64,000 bases of DNA from Rhodobiaceae bacterium. GTDB lineage: Bacteria; Pseudomonadota; Alphaproteobacteria; Parvibaculales; Parvibaculaceae. The notes under the pieces are model-generated. The model was not told the origin of the DNA. It worked only from the letters and a program-made list of their open reading frames with translations, and did no database searches. Position numbers and translations under genes: made by a program. Where the stretch lies: contig JAAWWE010000010.1 of assembly GCA_021404525.1 (NCBI GenBank), positions 53,245-117,244 of the forward strand, in the 5' to 3' direction. Shown here piece by piece: positions 24,966 to 34,402 of the stretch. Position 1 is the stretch's first letter; each line of letters starts with the position of its first letter.

Positions 24966-26615
24966 CTATGCCTCCGCCTCCGGTACGGTTTCGCCTTCGA
25001 CCGCTTCATCGGCTTCTTCAGCTTCCGCCTCAGCTTCGGCAGCGGCCGCCGCTGCGAGCTCTTCTTCGGTCACCCACCCCGCTTTTACGCGGGCGGCCAT
25101 GATCATGGCTTGGGCTTCTTCAGCGCCAAGGTCGAAGCCGTCCAAGATGCCATCCATCCTGGTGCGCTCACCATCGACATGCTCGTACCAGCCGATCAGG
25201 TCATCGGTGACACACCCAGCGACGTCTTCAACGGTCTTGATGTCATTCTCCCCGAAAGCCACCAGCATTGCTGTGGTTACGCCTGGGACTTCTGTGACTT
25301 CATCCTGCACGCCGAGCTCACGACGCTTGGTGTCGAATTCAGCGTTCTGACGATCAATGAAGTCGAGGGCGCGGTTCTGAATTTCCTGCGCGGTCTCGTC
25401 ATCAAAGCCTTCGATTTCAGCGATTTCCTCAACAGGTACGTAGGCAACTTCTTCAACCGTAGAGAAGCCCTCAGACGCGAGCAGCTGCGCGATCACTTCG
25501 TCCACATCAAACGCCTGGATGAAGGTTTCTGAGCGCTGCAGGAATTCAGCCTGACGACGTTCAGATTCTTCCGCTTCCGTTAGAATGTCGATGTCCCAGC
25601 CTGTGAGCTGCGATGCAAGGCGGACATTCTGACCCCGGCGCCCAATTGCCAGCGACAATTGCTCATCTGGTACGACGACTTCAATACGCTGCGCGTCTTC
25701 GTCGAGCACAACTTTTACAACTTCAGCTGGTGCCAATGCATTGACGATGAAGCCCGCAAAATCATCCGTCCATTGGATGATGTCGATTTTCTCGCCCTGC
25801 AGTTCGTTCACCACAGCCTGAACACGGCTGCCACGCATCCCCACGCAGGCGCCGACAGGATCAATGGAGTGATCGTTTGAGGTCACAGCGATTTTCGCGC
25901 GTGATCCAGGATCACGGGCAACGGCACGCACATCAATGATGCCATCATAAATCTCCGGCACTTCCTGAGCAAAGAGCTGCGCCATGAATTGCGGATGGGT
26001 TCTGGACAGGAAGATTTGTGGTCCCCGCTGTTCGCGGCGCACATCATAAATATAAGCGCGGATGCGGTCTCCCGCACGAAACGCTTCGCGCGGCAGGCCT
26101 TCATCACGGCGGACAATGCCTTCGCCCCGGCCCAGATCGACAATCACGTTGCCGTATTCGGCGCGTTTCACGATGCCATGGACAATCTCGCCGATGCGGT
26201 CTTTGTATTCTTCGAACTGGCGTTCACGCTCAGCGTCCCGCACTTTCTGAACGATGACCTGCTTGGCGGTCTGAGCGGCGATCCGCCCAAAATCGACTGG
26301 CGGCAGCTCGTCTTCGATCAGGTCGCCGACACGCGCTGCCGGGTTGCGGCGCTGCGCATCTGTGACCGTGATTTCGGTCGCGTCATTGTCGATGACTTCG
26401 ACAACGTCGAGAAGACGCACCAGGCGAATTTCGCCGGTGTTTGGATCAATCCGTGCGCGGATTTCATTTTCCGCGCCGTAGCGAGACTTGGCCGCCTTCT
26501 GGATCGCTTCCGCCATTGCTTCGAGAACCAGTTCGCGCTCGATCGATTTTTCCCGCGCAACCGCATCAGCGATCTGCAGAAGTTCCAATCTATTCGCGCT
26601 CACAGCCTGAGCCAT
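24966..26615 (-). CDS. nusA: Transcription termination/antitermination factor NusA
   Basis: RNA polymerase-associated factor that modulates pausing, termination and antitermination. 549 aa. An N-terminal RNAP-binding domain is followed by S1 (KRAEYGNVIVDLGRGEGIVR) and two KH domains (SNDHSIDPVGACVGMRGSRV and LSLAIGRRGQNVRLASQL). C-terminal acidic repeats with helix-hairpin-helix-like segments (LLASEGFSTVEEVAYV and MLVAFGENDIKTVEDVAG) and an Ala/Glu-rich tail follow. It sits in the rimP-nusA-ylxR-infB operon. Confidence 0.96.
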   Translation of the reverse strand: MAQAVSANRLELLQIADAVAREKSIERELVLEAMAEAIQKAAKSRYGAENEIRARIDPNTGEIRLVRLLDVVEVIDNDATEITVTDAQRRNPAARVGDLIEDELPPVDFGRIAAQTAKQVIVQKVRDAERERQFEEYKDRIGEIVHGIVKRAEYGNVIVDLGRGEGIVRRDEGLPREAFRAGDRIRAYIYDVRREQRGPQIFLSRTHPQFMAQLFAQEVPEIYDGIIDVRAVARDPGSRAKIAVTSNDHSIDPVGACVGMRGSRVQAVVNELQGEKIDIIQWTDDFAGFIVNALAPAEVVKVVLDEDAQRIEVVVPDEQLSLAIGRRGQNVRLASQLTGWDIDILTEAEESERRQAEFLQRSETFIQAFDVDEVIAQLLASEGFSTVEEVAYVPVEEIAEIEGFDDETAQEIQNRALDFIDRQNAEFDTKRRELGVQDEVTEVPGVTTAMLVAFGENDIKTVEDVAGCVTDDLIGWYEHVDGERTRMDGILDGFDLGAEEAQAMIMAARVKAGWVTEEELAAAAAAEAEAEAEEADEAVEGETVPEAEA

Positions 26616-26692
26616 TGTCTCGTCTCCATCTTAAGCCTCGGGATTTTGTATCCCATATGAAAGGCATTCGTTATGTCAGCTTCACCTGACCG

Positions 26693-27265
26693 TCAGGTGT
26701 CGGCTCCCGAGAGCCGTTTTCCGCTTTCTTCAATCAATGTGTCGGTCATGACCAACCGCGCATCACTCACAAGCCGGAAAGGCAGGCCCACAATCTGCGG
26801 TTCGTCGTGACCTTCAATCTCCATGCGCAGGAGCACTTCCTCATCTTCCATGCCCTGCAACACACCCCGGAACCGTTTGCGCCCCGCCAGCATTTCTGAA
26901 AGTTCGAGCTTCGCTTCAAAGCCTGCCCAACCCTCAAAATCTTTTTCCCGTGTCAGCGGGCGTCCAATACCAGGGGAGGACACTTCCAGCGTGTAATTAT
27001 TCTTAATCGGATCTTCCACATCGAGGATCGCCGACGCCGCCCGGCTGACACTTTCGCATCCCTCGACCTGCATGGTTCCGTCCGGCTTCTCTGCCATGAG
27101 CTGTAGCACTGAACCGCCTTCACCTGTCAGGCGCACGCGCACAAGCTCAAAACCCAGATCAACAATCGCTGGCTCAACAAGGTCGGCAATTCTGGTCGCA
27201 ACAGCGCCCGGCGCAACCAGATGGCTGCGGTCGCTTGGTTTTTCAGTGTTGCTCTCGCTTTGCAC
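26693..27265 (-). CDS. rimP: Ribosome maturation factor RimP
   Basis: Assembly factor needed for maturation of the 30S subunit. 190 aa, starting at GTG 27265. The N-terminal domain has VEPAIVDLGFELVRVRLTGE and VEGCESVSRAASAILDVEDP; the central motif YTLEVSSPGIGRPLTREKDF is diagnostic. The C-terminal SH3-like barrel contains GVLQGMEDEEVLLRMEIEG. First gene of the nusA operon. A T-run preceded by a GC-rich stem lies 46-80 bp upstream. Confidence 0.94.
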   Translation of the reverse strand: MQSESNTEKPSDRSHLVAPGAVATRIADLVEPAIVDLGFELVRVRLTGEGGSVLQLMAEKPDGTMQVEGCESVSRAASAILDVEDPIKNNYTLEVSSPGIGRPLTREKDFEGWAGFEAKLELSEMLAGRKRFRGVLQGMEDEEVLLRMEIEGHDEPQIVGLPFRLVSDARLVMTDTLIEESGKRLSGADT

Positions 27266-27310
27266 GGGTCAAATAACCTTGGCAGGCCAAAAAACGGAGG
27301 CCCAGATAAC

Positions 27311-27345
27311 AAAAAAAGCGGGGCCCCGGTCTGGAGTTCCCACTT
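27311..27345 (-). terminator. Possible terminator or attenuator between trmB and rimP
   Basis: On the minus strand GTGGG and CCCGC can pair around a GC-rich interior and run directly into seven T residues. The fold is less clean than other terminators in the window because the core (CGGGGCCCCG) is self-complementary with no natural loop. Confidence 0.4.
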
Positions 27346-27454
27346 TCAACAATCAGGCTAGGCCTGCTATGTGAAAATTCGTGTGCACAATACTCCCAGA
27401 AAGGGAGCCTTTTCAAGCTGTTTATTGGGCGGTTTATTGAGGCGAGTCCTGTCT

Positions 27455-28186
27455 CTATTCAGCCGACAAAGATCGTTTTTTGCGTCGGAAAGTGAGATAG
27501 ACCGGAACCCGGCCTTCTCTGCCCGCTTTTGCCTCGTAGCGCGTGCCTGGCCAATCATCTGGGCGGATCCGCCAATCATTGGCGCATTCTGCCTGCCACT
27601 CAAAGACCCCATGGGCTCTCACTTCGCGGAGCGTCCAAAGGCTATAGTTCTTAATATCGGTCGCCACTCGAAATTCCGCGCCATCTTTCATGATGCGCGC
27701 CAGCTGGTCCAAGGTTTCGGACGACACAAAGCGACGCTTATGGTGTCTTTTTTTGTGCCAGGGGTCGGGAAAAAGCAGGAAAACACGGTCTAACGAAGCA
27801 TCTTCCAGCCGCTCAAGCACGTCGCGCGCATCATTGTGATGAATGCGTACATTTGTCAGCTCTTTTGCCTCAACCTCGGCCAAGAGCTTCGCCACGCCAT
27901 TGATGAAGGGCTCGCACCCGATCAAACCCACCTTCGGGTTGGCGACCGCCTGGGCAACCAGATGCTCCCCACCGCCAAATCCGATTTCCAACCAGACCTG
28001 ATCGACCGGCGGGTCAAATAATGAGGTTGGGGAAAGGTTGGGCTGATCGAGTGGGACTGCCAGCCTTGGCAGCAGGTTCTCCATCAAGCTTTCCTGATGG
28101 CTACGCAGCTTATGCCCTTGCCTGCGCCCGTAAAGAAGGCGCCGCCGACCGGTACTATCGGCAGGCGGCGCTTGTTTTTCTGACAT
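27455..28186 (-). CDS. trmB: tRNA (guanine-N7-)-methyltransferase
   Basis: SAM-dependent methylation of G46 in the tRNA variable loop. 243 aa. The SAM site is WLEIGFGGGEHLVAQA, followed by GCEPFINGVAKLL. The tRNA-binding and catalytic signature is RVFLLFPDPWHKKRHHKRRF, and the C-terminal YEAKAGREGRVPVYLTFRR is typical of TrmB. It begins 20 bp after metK, so the SAM-making and SAM-using enzymes are co-transcribed, a pairing conserved in Alphaproteobacteria. Confidence 0.95.
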   Translation of the reverse strand: MSEKQAPPADSTGRRRLLYGRRQGHKLRSHQESLMENLLPRLAVPLDQPNLSPTSLFDPPVDQVWLEIGFGGGEHLVAQAVANPKVGLIGCEPFINGVAKLLAEVEAKELTNVRIHHNDARDVLERLEDASLDRVFLLFPDPWHKKRHHKRRFVSSETLDQLARIMKDGAEFRVATDIKNYSLWTLREVRAHGVFEWQAECANDWRIRPDDWPGTRYEAKAGREGRVPVYLTFRRKKRSLSAE

Positions 28187-28206
28187 TGGTTTTTAGCTCA
28201 GGGGCC

Positions 28207-29376
28207 TTAAGGCAATTCTGCCTTGATGGCATCGACGAGGTCTGTCTTCTCCCAGGAGAAGCCGCCGTCTGCATCCGGTTCGCGACCAAAGTGACCATAT
28301 GCGGCTGTGCGCGCATAGATCGGGCGCGACAGATTGAGATGCTCACGAATGCCGCGAGGGCTGAGATCCATTGCCTTGGCGATGGCTGTCTCGAGAGCCG
28401 CTTCCTCGACATTGCCGGTACCATGTGTATCCACATAGATGGACAGCGGCTTGGAGACACCAATTGCATAAGCAAGCTGCAGTGTACACTTGTCCGCAAG
28501 GCCTGCAGCCACAACGTTTTTGGCTACATAGCGCGCAGCGTAGGCAGCTGAGCGGTCCACCTTGGTCGGGTCTTTCCCGGAGAAAGCACCGCCGCCGTGC
28601 GGGGCAGCCCCACCATAGGTATCAACGATGATCTTACGGCCCGTTAGGCCCGCGTCGCCATCCGGCCCGCCGATCACAAAGAGACCGGTCGGGTTCACAT
28701 AGAACTCTTCTTCTGGGCACATCCAGCCCTCGGGCAGCACTTCTTCGACAACAGGGCGCACCAGTTCGCGGATGCCGGCCTGGTCCAGACCTTCATCATG
28801 CTGGGTCGAGACCACAACAGATGTCGCGCCCACAGGCTGACCATTCACATATTTCAGCGTCACCTGGCTCTTAGAGTCAGGCCCAAACCCTTTTACTTCG
28901 CCGCTATGACGCAGCTCAGCCATGCGCTTGAGAATAAGGTGTGAGTAATAGATCGGGGCTGGCATGAGTACCGGCGTTTCCTTACAGGCATAGCCAAACA
29001 TGATGCCCTGGTCACCAGCACCTTCGTCCTTGTTACCCGCAGCATCAACGCCTTGAGCGATATGCGCAGACTGGGCATGCAGATGAACCGCTACGTCAGC
29101 GTTTTTCCAGTGGAAACCGTCCTGCTCGTAGCCAATGTCTTTGACGGCGGCGCGGGCAACATCCTCGATCTTCTCAGGTGTGATGCTATCAGGACCGCGA
29201 ACCTCGCCAGCGAGCACAATCCGATTGGTTGTTGTCAGGGTTTCGCAGGCAACGCGTGAGAGCGGGTCCGCCTCCAAGAAGAGGTCCAACACGGCATCGG
29301 AAATTCGGTCGCAGACCTTGTCCGGATGTCCTTCAGAAACTGACTCACTGGTAAATAGATAATCTGATCGTGGCAC
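28207..29376 (-). CDS. metK: S-adenosylmethionine synthetase
   Basis: Makes SAM from methionine and ATP. 389 aa, starting with GTG at 29376 behind GGGAGACG. Family motifs are [32 protein letters not shown] and the P-loop-like [20 protein letters not shown]. Placed between an XRE regulator and trmB. No SAM-II, SAM/SAH or SMK riboswitch pattern was recognised upstream, though a small hairpin (29394-29407) touches the ribosome binding site. Confidence 0.97.
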   Translation of the reverse strand: MPRSDYLFTSESVSEGHPDKVCDRISDAVLDLFLEADPLSRVACETLTTTNRIVLAGEVRGPDSITPEKIEDVARAAVKDIGYEQDGFHWKNADVAVHLHAQSAHIAQGVDAAGNKDEGAGDQGIMFGYACKETPVLMPAPIYYSHLILKRMAELRHSGEVKGFGPDSKSQVTLKYVNGQPVGATSVVVSTQHDEGLDQAGIRELVRPVVEEVLPEGWMCPEEEFYVNPTGLFVIGGPDGDAGLTGRKIIVDTYGGAAPHGGGAFSGKDPTKVDRSAAYAARYVAKNVVAAGLADKCTLQLAYAIGVSKPLSIYVDTHGTGNVEEAALETAIAKAMDLSPRGIREHLNLSRPIYARTAAYGHFGREPDADGGFSWEKTDLVDAIKAELP

Positions 29377-29393
29377 GCTTCTACGTCTCCCAT

Positions 29394-29407
29394 TTATGCC
29401 GACATAA
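29394..29407 (-). promoter_or_regulatory. Small hairpin next to the metK ribosome binding site
   Basis: TTATG and CATAA form a 5-bp stem with a 4-nt loop. On the minus strand it ends 3 nt before GGGAGACG. It may affect ribosome access; no known SAM riboswitch class was recognised in the 130-bp leader. Confidence 0.35.
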
Positions 29408-29506
29408 GCTCTGGTAAGAGGCTTGCTGCAGGCGCGCTTTAGTGCGGTGGCTGTTCTTGCAAGGTTTTAGGGTGGGGTCAAGGTGAGACATGGACCCTTA
29501 CATGTT

Positions 29507-29923
29507 TCAATGCTCGTTGGATGGGCTCCGCGCCAATACTTTGACCAAATCAAGCACCCGTTTCCGTACATCCACGTCTTCGATTGAAGAAAACGCTGCA
29601 ATCAGCGCCACGCCTTCGGCAGTCGAGAGAAAATCGAGGTTGAAATCTGCCGCAGGCCCGTCGGAGAAGCCGGCTGCCGTTTGTTGACCATTTGCGGCCA
29701 GGCCGTCGTAAAAATAGTCCACGGGCACATTTAGTGTTTGCGCGATCTGATACAGCCTACTCGCCCCAATGCGGTTCGACCCTTTTTCGTATTTTTGGAC
29801 TTGCTGGAAAGTGAGCCCCAATTGCTCCCCCAGCGCTTCCTGGCTCATCCCAACCAGCATTCGCCGCATACGCACCCGGGAACCGACATGGATATCGACG
29901 GGATTGGGAGTCTTTGGGGGCAA
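29507..29923 (-). CDS. XRE-family helix-turn-helix regulator
   Basis: A 138-aa Cro/CI-type regulator. The N-terminal HTH is MSQEALGEQLGLTFQQVQKY, preceded by the basic stretch HVGSRVRMRRML; the rest is Ala-rich with no recognised sensor domain. Members with this layout are conserved between lnt and metK in many Alphaproteobacteria. The TTG at 29923 (with AGAGG six bases upstream, giving MPPKTPNPVD) is preferred over a TTG at 29956. Target genes are unknown; control of metK or of cell-envelope genes would be guesses from position. Confidence 0.82.
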   Translation of the reverse strand: MPPKTPNPVDIHVGSRVRMRRMLVGMSQEALGEQLGLTFQQVQKYEKGSNRIGASRLYQIAQTLNVPVDYFYDGLAANGQQTAAGFSDGPAADFNLDFLSTAEGVALIAAFSSIEDVDVRKRVLDLVKVLARSPSNEH

Positions 29924-30143
29924 TTCTGACCTCTTTGTTCTTGGTTTTTCGAACAATGGCGCTTGCCTTGAATGGCATGCTCCAAAATCGACTGCGTCAC
30001 ATGCAAACCGGTAACTCTGAATGAAGAACCGATGTTTTCTGCCGGTTTAGCACTGACTTTGGCAAAAAACGCATTGCACTCCAAATGCAACCATAGGTTA
30101 AAGCGTTTTGTGCTGAGCTAAAAGTCTTATTCTTGAGAAGGCC

Positions 30144-31814
30144 TCATCCAGCCCCTGCAGGTTTCACCCGTGTCAGAGCTGCTGCCAAACCCAGCAGAAC
30201 AAAAAACAGCCAATCGCCTAAGCGTGCATAGAGTGTCGGCGGCAGCGCCTTTGGGAGTTTGGTATCGACGACCCCTTCTCGGTTCAGCGGAACCGCGTCC
30301 AAAACCCGCCCGAATGGGTCGATCATCGCTGAAATGCCTGTGTTTGCTGAACGGGCGACAGGAAGCCCCTGTTCAACTGCTCTGAGCCGAGCCTGTGCCA
30401 AGTGTTGATAAGGCCCTGCCGAACTGCCAAACCACGCATCGTTTGTCACATTGACCATCCAGCCAGGGCGTTCGGCGGCAACAACGTCGCTGGAGAAGAT
30501 TACCTCATAGCAAATCAGCGGGCTCACGGGCGGCGCGCCAGGAACTGCGAGAGTCCGCGGACCAGCGCCAGATTGATATCCGCCGCGCAATTGAGTGAGC
30601 TGTCGAAGACCGATCGCCTCAAGCAGGGATTGGAAGGGTAGATATTCTCCAAAGGGGACCAAATGCGCTTTGTCATAGGTTTCCCGAATTACGCCGTCTG
30701 GCCCAATGATATGCAGGGAGTTGAAAAACTTACCAAGCTCGCGATCAGGCCTGGCTTCGTCGGGTTCACCGCGAACAGCGCCCAAGAGTAAAATTCCGCC
30801 CGGCGCCAGAACGCGGGAAATAGCAGACCTGAGGACCGGTTCGCGGTTCACAATGAACGGCAAAGCAGATTCTGGCCACACAATATGGGTTGGCATTATC
30901 CCCTGATCATCAAGCCCATCGCTCATGCGCAAAAACTGCCCCACAATCTCCTGGCGGTTTTCAGGTTTCCACTTTTCCCTCTGCGGAACATTTGGCTGCA
31001 CAAGCCTGAGGTTTACCCCCTCAACCCAGGTGTTGCTCGAAGCCATAAGACGCACACCGCCGCCGAACCAGACAAGGCCCAATATTGCAAAAGCGACGGC
31101 GGTCGGGCGCCACACGCCCAGCTCCCTCATTCCTTGATCATCGCGGATTTTTCTACGACGCGGATCGAAGGATGCGATCGACAGAAACGTCACCAAGACG
31201 AGGAGCGTCGCGCCATAGGGTCCGAACAAAGCAACGCTCTGCATCAATGATTCAGATGCGGTTACTGTATGGCCTGGCAGGTTCCACGGCAGTCCTGTCA
31301 GAATATGACCGCGCAACCATTCGGCGACGGCCCATGTCACCGCGAGCGTCAGCGTTCGACGATAGCCCGCCCCCCAATGATAGCGCGCAGCCGCAAAGGC
31401 AGCGGCTGTGAAAAAAGCAAGACCAGCGGGGAGACCGGTAACCGCGAAAGGCAAGAGCCAGCCAAACATCTCAGCTTCGACCAGGAAGGCTTCACCGATC
31501 CAATAGAGGCTCCCAAGAAAATAGCCAAAGCCAAACCACCAACCAATTGCCGCGGCAGCCCGCGCGGGTTTCCAGTTTTCCCTGGTTGGCCTGTCGGTGC
31601 CGTCAAGCAGCCAAACCACACATGGCAGCGTGATCAGCAAAATTGCAAAGAAATGGATCGGCGCTTGCGCCGCAACACTCAACAGGCCCAAAGCAAATGC
31701 GGTGCCGAAACGTCGCCACCCAGTTAACGCCTGTAACCGGACCGCCAGCCTTTCCAGCAGGATAAATCCACGACCGACTGTCTCGGTCACTCTATTGACT
31801 TCAGGGTTTTTCAT
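30144..31814 (-). CDS. lnt: Apolipoprotein N-acyltransferase
   Basis: Inner-membrane enzyme that adds the third acyl chain to the N-terminal Cys of lipoproteins. 556 aa from the ATG at 31814, which overlaps the end of corC by 14 bp. Multiple membrane spans lie in the first 220 residues (for example FGTAFALGLLSVAAQAPIHF). The nitrilase-like periplasmic domain has catalytic Glu in IVWPESALPF, Lys in DKAHLVPFGEYLPF and Cys in PLICYEVIFSSD. A last span (LGDWLFFVLLGLAAAL) is at the C-terminus. Last gene of the overlapping miaB-phoH-ybeY-corC-lnt cluster. Confidence 0.95.
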   Translation of the reverse strand: MKNPEVNRVTETVGRGFILLERLAVRLQALTGWRRFGTAFALGLLSVAAQAPIHFFAILLITLPCVVWLLDGTDRPTRENWKPARAAAAIGWWFGFGYFLGSLYWIGEAFLVEAEMFGWLLPFAVTGLPAGLAFFTAAAFAAARYHWGAGYRRTLTLAVTWAVAEWLRGHILTGLPWNLPGHTVTASESLMQSVALFGPYGATLLVLVTFLSIASFDPRRRKIRDDQGMRELGVWRPTAVAFAILGLVWFGGGVRLMASSNTWVEGVNLRLVQPNVPQREKWKPENRQEIVGQFLRMSDGLDDQGIMPTHIVWPESALPFIVNREPVLRSAISRVLAPGGILLLGAVRGEPDEARPDRELGKFFNSLHIIGPDGVIRETYDKAHLVPFGEYLPFQSLLEAIGLRQLTQLRGGYQSGAGPRTLAVPGAPPVSPLICYEVIFSSDVVAAERPGWMVNVTNDAWFGSSAGPYQHLAQARLRAVEQGLPVARSANTGISAMIDPFGRVLDAVPLNREGVVDTKLPKALPPTLYARLGDWLFFVLLGLAAALTRVKPAGAG

Positions 31815-32826
31815 TGAGATTGCGTGCGGCTGTCCCCTGGTCGTCAGACGCGACAGATTCTGATGCAGCGTTTGCTTCTTCGCCTTCGTCGCCCGAGGCT
31901 GCGTTGGCGGCAATGGTATCCTGATGGATATGAAGGCGCTTAATCCGGCGCGGATCCGCATCACGTATCTCAAACTCAATGCCTGCAGGGTGAGAGATTA
32001 GCTCGCCACGTTGCGGGATGCGCCCCACCAGGGAAAAGACGAGCCCGCCAAGTGTGTCTGAATCATCGTCCTCGGTTCGGTCGACCAGCGTCAGCTGGAG
32101 CATGTCTTCCAAGTCTTCGATCGGCGCACGCGCCAGAGCATCAATGGAGCCGTCGCTCAGCCTAATAAGGGGCGCACGTTCGGCTACATCATGCTCGTCT
32201 TCAATGTCGCCTACGATTTCCTCTACGAGGTCTTCAATCGATAGCAAACCGTCCGTGCCCCCATATTCATCCACCACCAACGCCATATGAATACGTGAAG
32301 ATTGCATCTTTAGGAGCAGGTCGCGGGCGGGCATTGAGGGTGGCACAAAAAGCACCTGACGACGGATCGTTCTCAGATCGAAAGATCCACGATCGTTCGG
32401 GTGCGAGGCCATCCAGCCGAGCACGTCTTTAATGTGCACCATGCCGATCGGCTCATCGAGCGTTTCCCGATAAACCGGCAAACGAGAATGCGATTTCTCG
32501 CGCGTGAGCGAGAGAAGGTCATCGAGCGTTGCTGAAATATCCACGGCCACAATATCAGCGCGTGGAACCATCACATCGTCGACCCGCTGTTCGGCGAAGC
32601 TCAAAATGTTCATCAACATATGGCGCGCCTGAGGTCCCAATTCCTCCGTCGCCTCATGGCCTCCAATCACCGTCTCGATGCTTTCCCGCAGGCTCTGATC
32701 TTCCGACCCACCGGGAAGTTTCTTTCTGATCCAGTTTACGAGGCGCGCTCCTGTGCTCGGTTGGCGCACACCATCCCCATCCTTGGTCCTCATTTGATGT
32801 TTTTGTTCACCCCCGGTGCGGCTCAT
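31801..32826 (-). CDS. corC: CorC/HlyC-type CBS-domain protein
   Basis: A 341-aa soluble protein with a CBS pair (DVMVPRADIVAVDISATLDD and LLLKMQSSRIHMALVVDEYG) and a C-terminal CorC_HlyC domain with GDISHP-like FAD/nucleotide-fold strands (GGLVFSLVGRIPQRGELISH). It lacks the DUF21 membrane domain of larger relatives. E. coli CorC is linked to magnesium and cobalt efflux and lies next to ybeY and lnt, the same order as here. Its ATG overlaps the ybeY stop (TAATG), so translation is coupled. Confidence 0.9.
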   Translation of the reverse strand: MSRTGGEQKHQMRTKDGDGVRQPSTGARLVNWIRKKLPGGSEDQSLRESIETVIGGHEATEELGPQARHMLMNILSFAEQRVDDVMVPRADIVAVDISATLDDLLSLTREKSHSRLPVYRETLDEPIGMVHIKDVLGWMASHPNDRGSFDLRTIRRQVLFVPPSMPARDLLLKMQSSRIHMALVVDEYGGTDGLLSIEDLVEEIVGDIEDEHDVAERAPLIRLSDGSIDALARAPIEDLEDMLQLTLVDRTEDDDSDTLGGLVFSLVGRIPQRGELISHPAGIEFEIRDADPRRIKRLHIHQDTIAANAASGDEGEEANAASESVASDDQGTAARNLNEKP

Positions 32827-33380
32827 TATGTCTCTTCCTCGGACCCTGTAGCTGGTCCGACAGAATAAGGATCTGCGATCTCAAAGAGTTTTAAAAGCTC
32901 TCGCTCCCGCGTTTCCATCTTTTCTGCATCCTCGTCCTCTATGTGATCATACCCCAAAAGATGCAGAACACCGTGCACGACGAGGTGCGCGAGATGATCG
33001 TCAAAACTCTTTTTCTGTGTCTGCGCTTCCGCCTTCACAGTCTCATAGGCGAGCGCAATGTCTCCAAGCGAGGAGGGTTCATCATAAAGTGCGCCGGCTG
33101 GCGTGGGCGCATTGGGGAAAGAGAGCACGTTCGTTGGCTTGTCTTTCCCTCGAAACTTCCTGTTCAAAGACTGGACGAAGGTATCGTCGGCAAGAAGCAC
33201 GCTTAGCTCTGCTGCGGACGAGGCGCCGTCATGCATAAATACAGCCTGGGCCATGCGGAGCACGATCTCTTCAGACGCCGCATCCCATTCTCCCCCTGCA
33301 CGAGATATCTCTACCGAAAGGTAGGGCGCATCGGCGCTCAACCCAGAATCGTCGTTCGTCGTCTCCGCGCTCACGATCAA
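32826..33380 (-). CDS. ybeY: Endoribonuclease YbeY (rRNA maturation factor)
   Basis: Zinc-dependent RNase in 16S rRNA 3'-end maturation and ribosome quality control. 184 aa. The zinc motif H-x3-H-x5-H is in HLVVHGVLHLLGYDHIED; an upstream Arg region (QSLNRKFRGKDKPTNVLSF) is also conserved. The start is probably the TTG at 33380 overlapping the phoH stop (TTGA) behind AAGAAGG; a GTG two codons later is the alternative. Overlaps on both sides place it in a tightly coupled operon. Confidence 0.93.
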   Translation of the reverse strand: MIVSAETTNDDSGLSADAPYLSVEISRAGGEWDAASEEIVLRMAQAVFMHDGASSAAELSVLLADDTFVQSLNRKFRGKDKPTNVLSFPNAPTPAGALYDEPSSLGDIALAYETVKAEAQTQKKSFDDHLAHLVVHGVLHLLGYDHIEDEDAEKMETRERELLKLFEIADPYSVGPATGSEEET

Positions 33381-34402
33381 TCACCGGCCTTCTTGCCACC
33401 GTTGGAGAGAAGGTCTTTTTCCTCCGCTCCATAGGCCTGCACGATCCGGGTTACCAATGGGTGCCGCACCACATCGCGAGCGGTGAATTGAACGGTAGAG
33501 ACACCCTTAACTCCTTTGAGGATGCGTAAGGCATCGCCCAGACCCGACTTCGCGCCCAAGGGCAGATCGACCTGACTTGGGTCGCCGGTTATGGCCATGC
33601 GGCTGTTTTCACCAAGACGGGTAAGAAACATTTTCATCTGTACCGGGGTGCAGTTTTGCGCTTCATCCAGAATGACAAAAGAGTTGGCAAGGGTTCGGCC
33701 ACGCATGAAGGCAAGCGGTGCAACCTCAATTTCGCCGGACTCAAGTCCTGCCATCACCTGCTCGCCCGGCAGGCTGTCATAAAGAGCGTCATAAAGGGGC
33801 CGCAGGTAAGGATCGATCTTCTCGCGCATATCGCCCGGCAAAAACCCTAAGCGTTCTCCAGCCTCCACCGCAGGGCGCGACAGGATAATCCGATCGACCT
33901 TTTTTTGGAGCAGCATGGAAACCGCCACGACCACCGCAAGATAGGTTTTGCCCGTTCCCGCCGGACCAATGCCGAAGACAAGCTCATTGTCCAACAGAGA
34001 CTGTAGATAGGTACCCTGCGTCGGCGAGCGCGGTGAGATGACGCGCTTGCGTGTCGTAATCTGTAGCTTCTTGTTTGCTCCGGACCCGCGTTCACGATCC
34101 GCTTTCGGCGCGTTGGCCATTCGTATCGCTCCATCTACTTCCGCCGGCGTCACTTCCAGACCCGATTTCAACCGCGCGTAGAGATCCTTAACGACAGCTT
34201 CGGCGCGTTCGCGACCATGCTCCGTGCCGGTCAATACCAGTTCATTGCCGCGGGATGTCGCCATGACACCAAGCTCTTGCTCCAGGCGAGCAAGATGTCG
34301 GTCATGCTCACCAAACAATTCGCTCAACAGCCGGTTGTCATCAAAATTGATAACGAGACTTCCCTTTTTTTCATCAGGGTGTCCTTCGGTCGATAAGGTC
34401 AA
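33377..34402 (-). CDS. phoH: PhoH-family ATPase (YbeZ-like)
   Basis: P-loop ATPase resembling the N-terminal half of superfamily 1 helicases; in other bacteria it partners YbeY in RNA processing. 341 aa. Walker A is [17 protein letters not shown] and Walker B is [25 protein letters not shown] and the C-terminal [11 protein letters not shown] are typical. The N-terminal 110 residues contain a KH-like region. It starts with TTG at 34402 overlapping the miaB stop (TTGA), with AGGAG about 11 bp upstream. Translation is therefore coupled to miaB and to ybeY below. Confidence 0.93.
   Translation of the reverse strand: MTLSTEGHPDEKKGSLVINFDDNRLLSELFGEHDRHLARLEQELGVMATSRGNELVLTGTEHGRERAEAVVKDLYARLKSGLEVTPAEVDGAIRMANAPKADRERGSGANKKLQITTRKRVISPRSPTQGTYLQSLLDNELVFGIGPAGTGKTYLAVVVAVSMLLQKKVDRIILSRPAVEAGERLGFLPGDMREKIDPYLRPLYDALYDSLPGEQVMAGLESGEIEVAPLAFMRGRTLANSFVILDEAQNCTPVQMKMFLTRLGENSRMAITGDPSQVDLPLGAKSGLGDALRILKGVKGVSTVQFTARDVVRHPLVTRIVQAYGAEEKDLLSNGGKKAGD

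Noticed and set aside
29377..29506. SAM-II riboswitch upstream of metK.
   Set aside because: The pseudoknot core of SAM-II could not be matched; only a loose CTAAA-like similarity exists.
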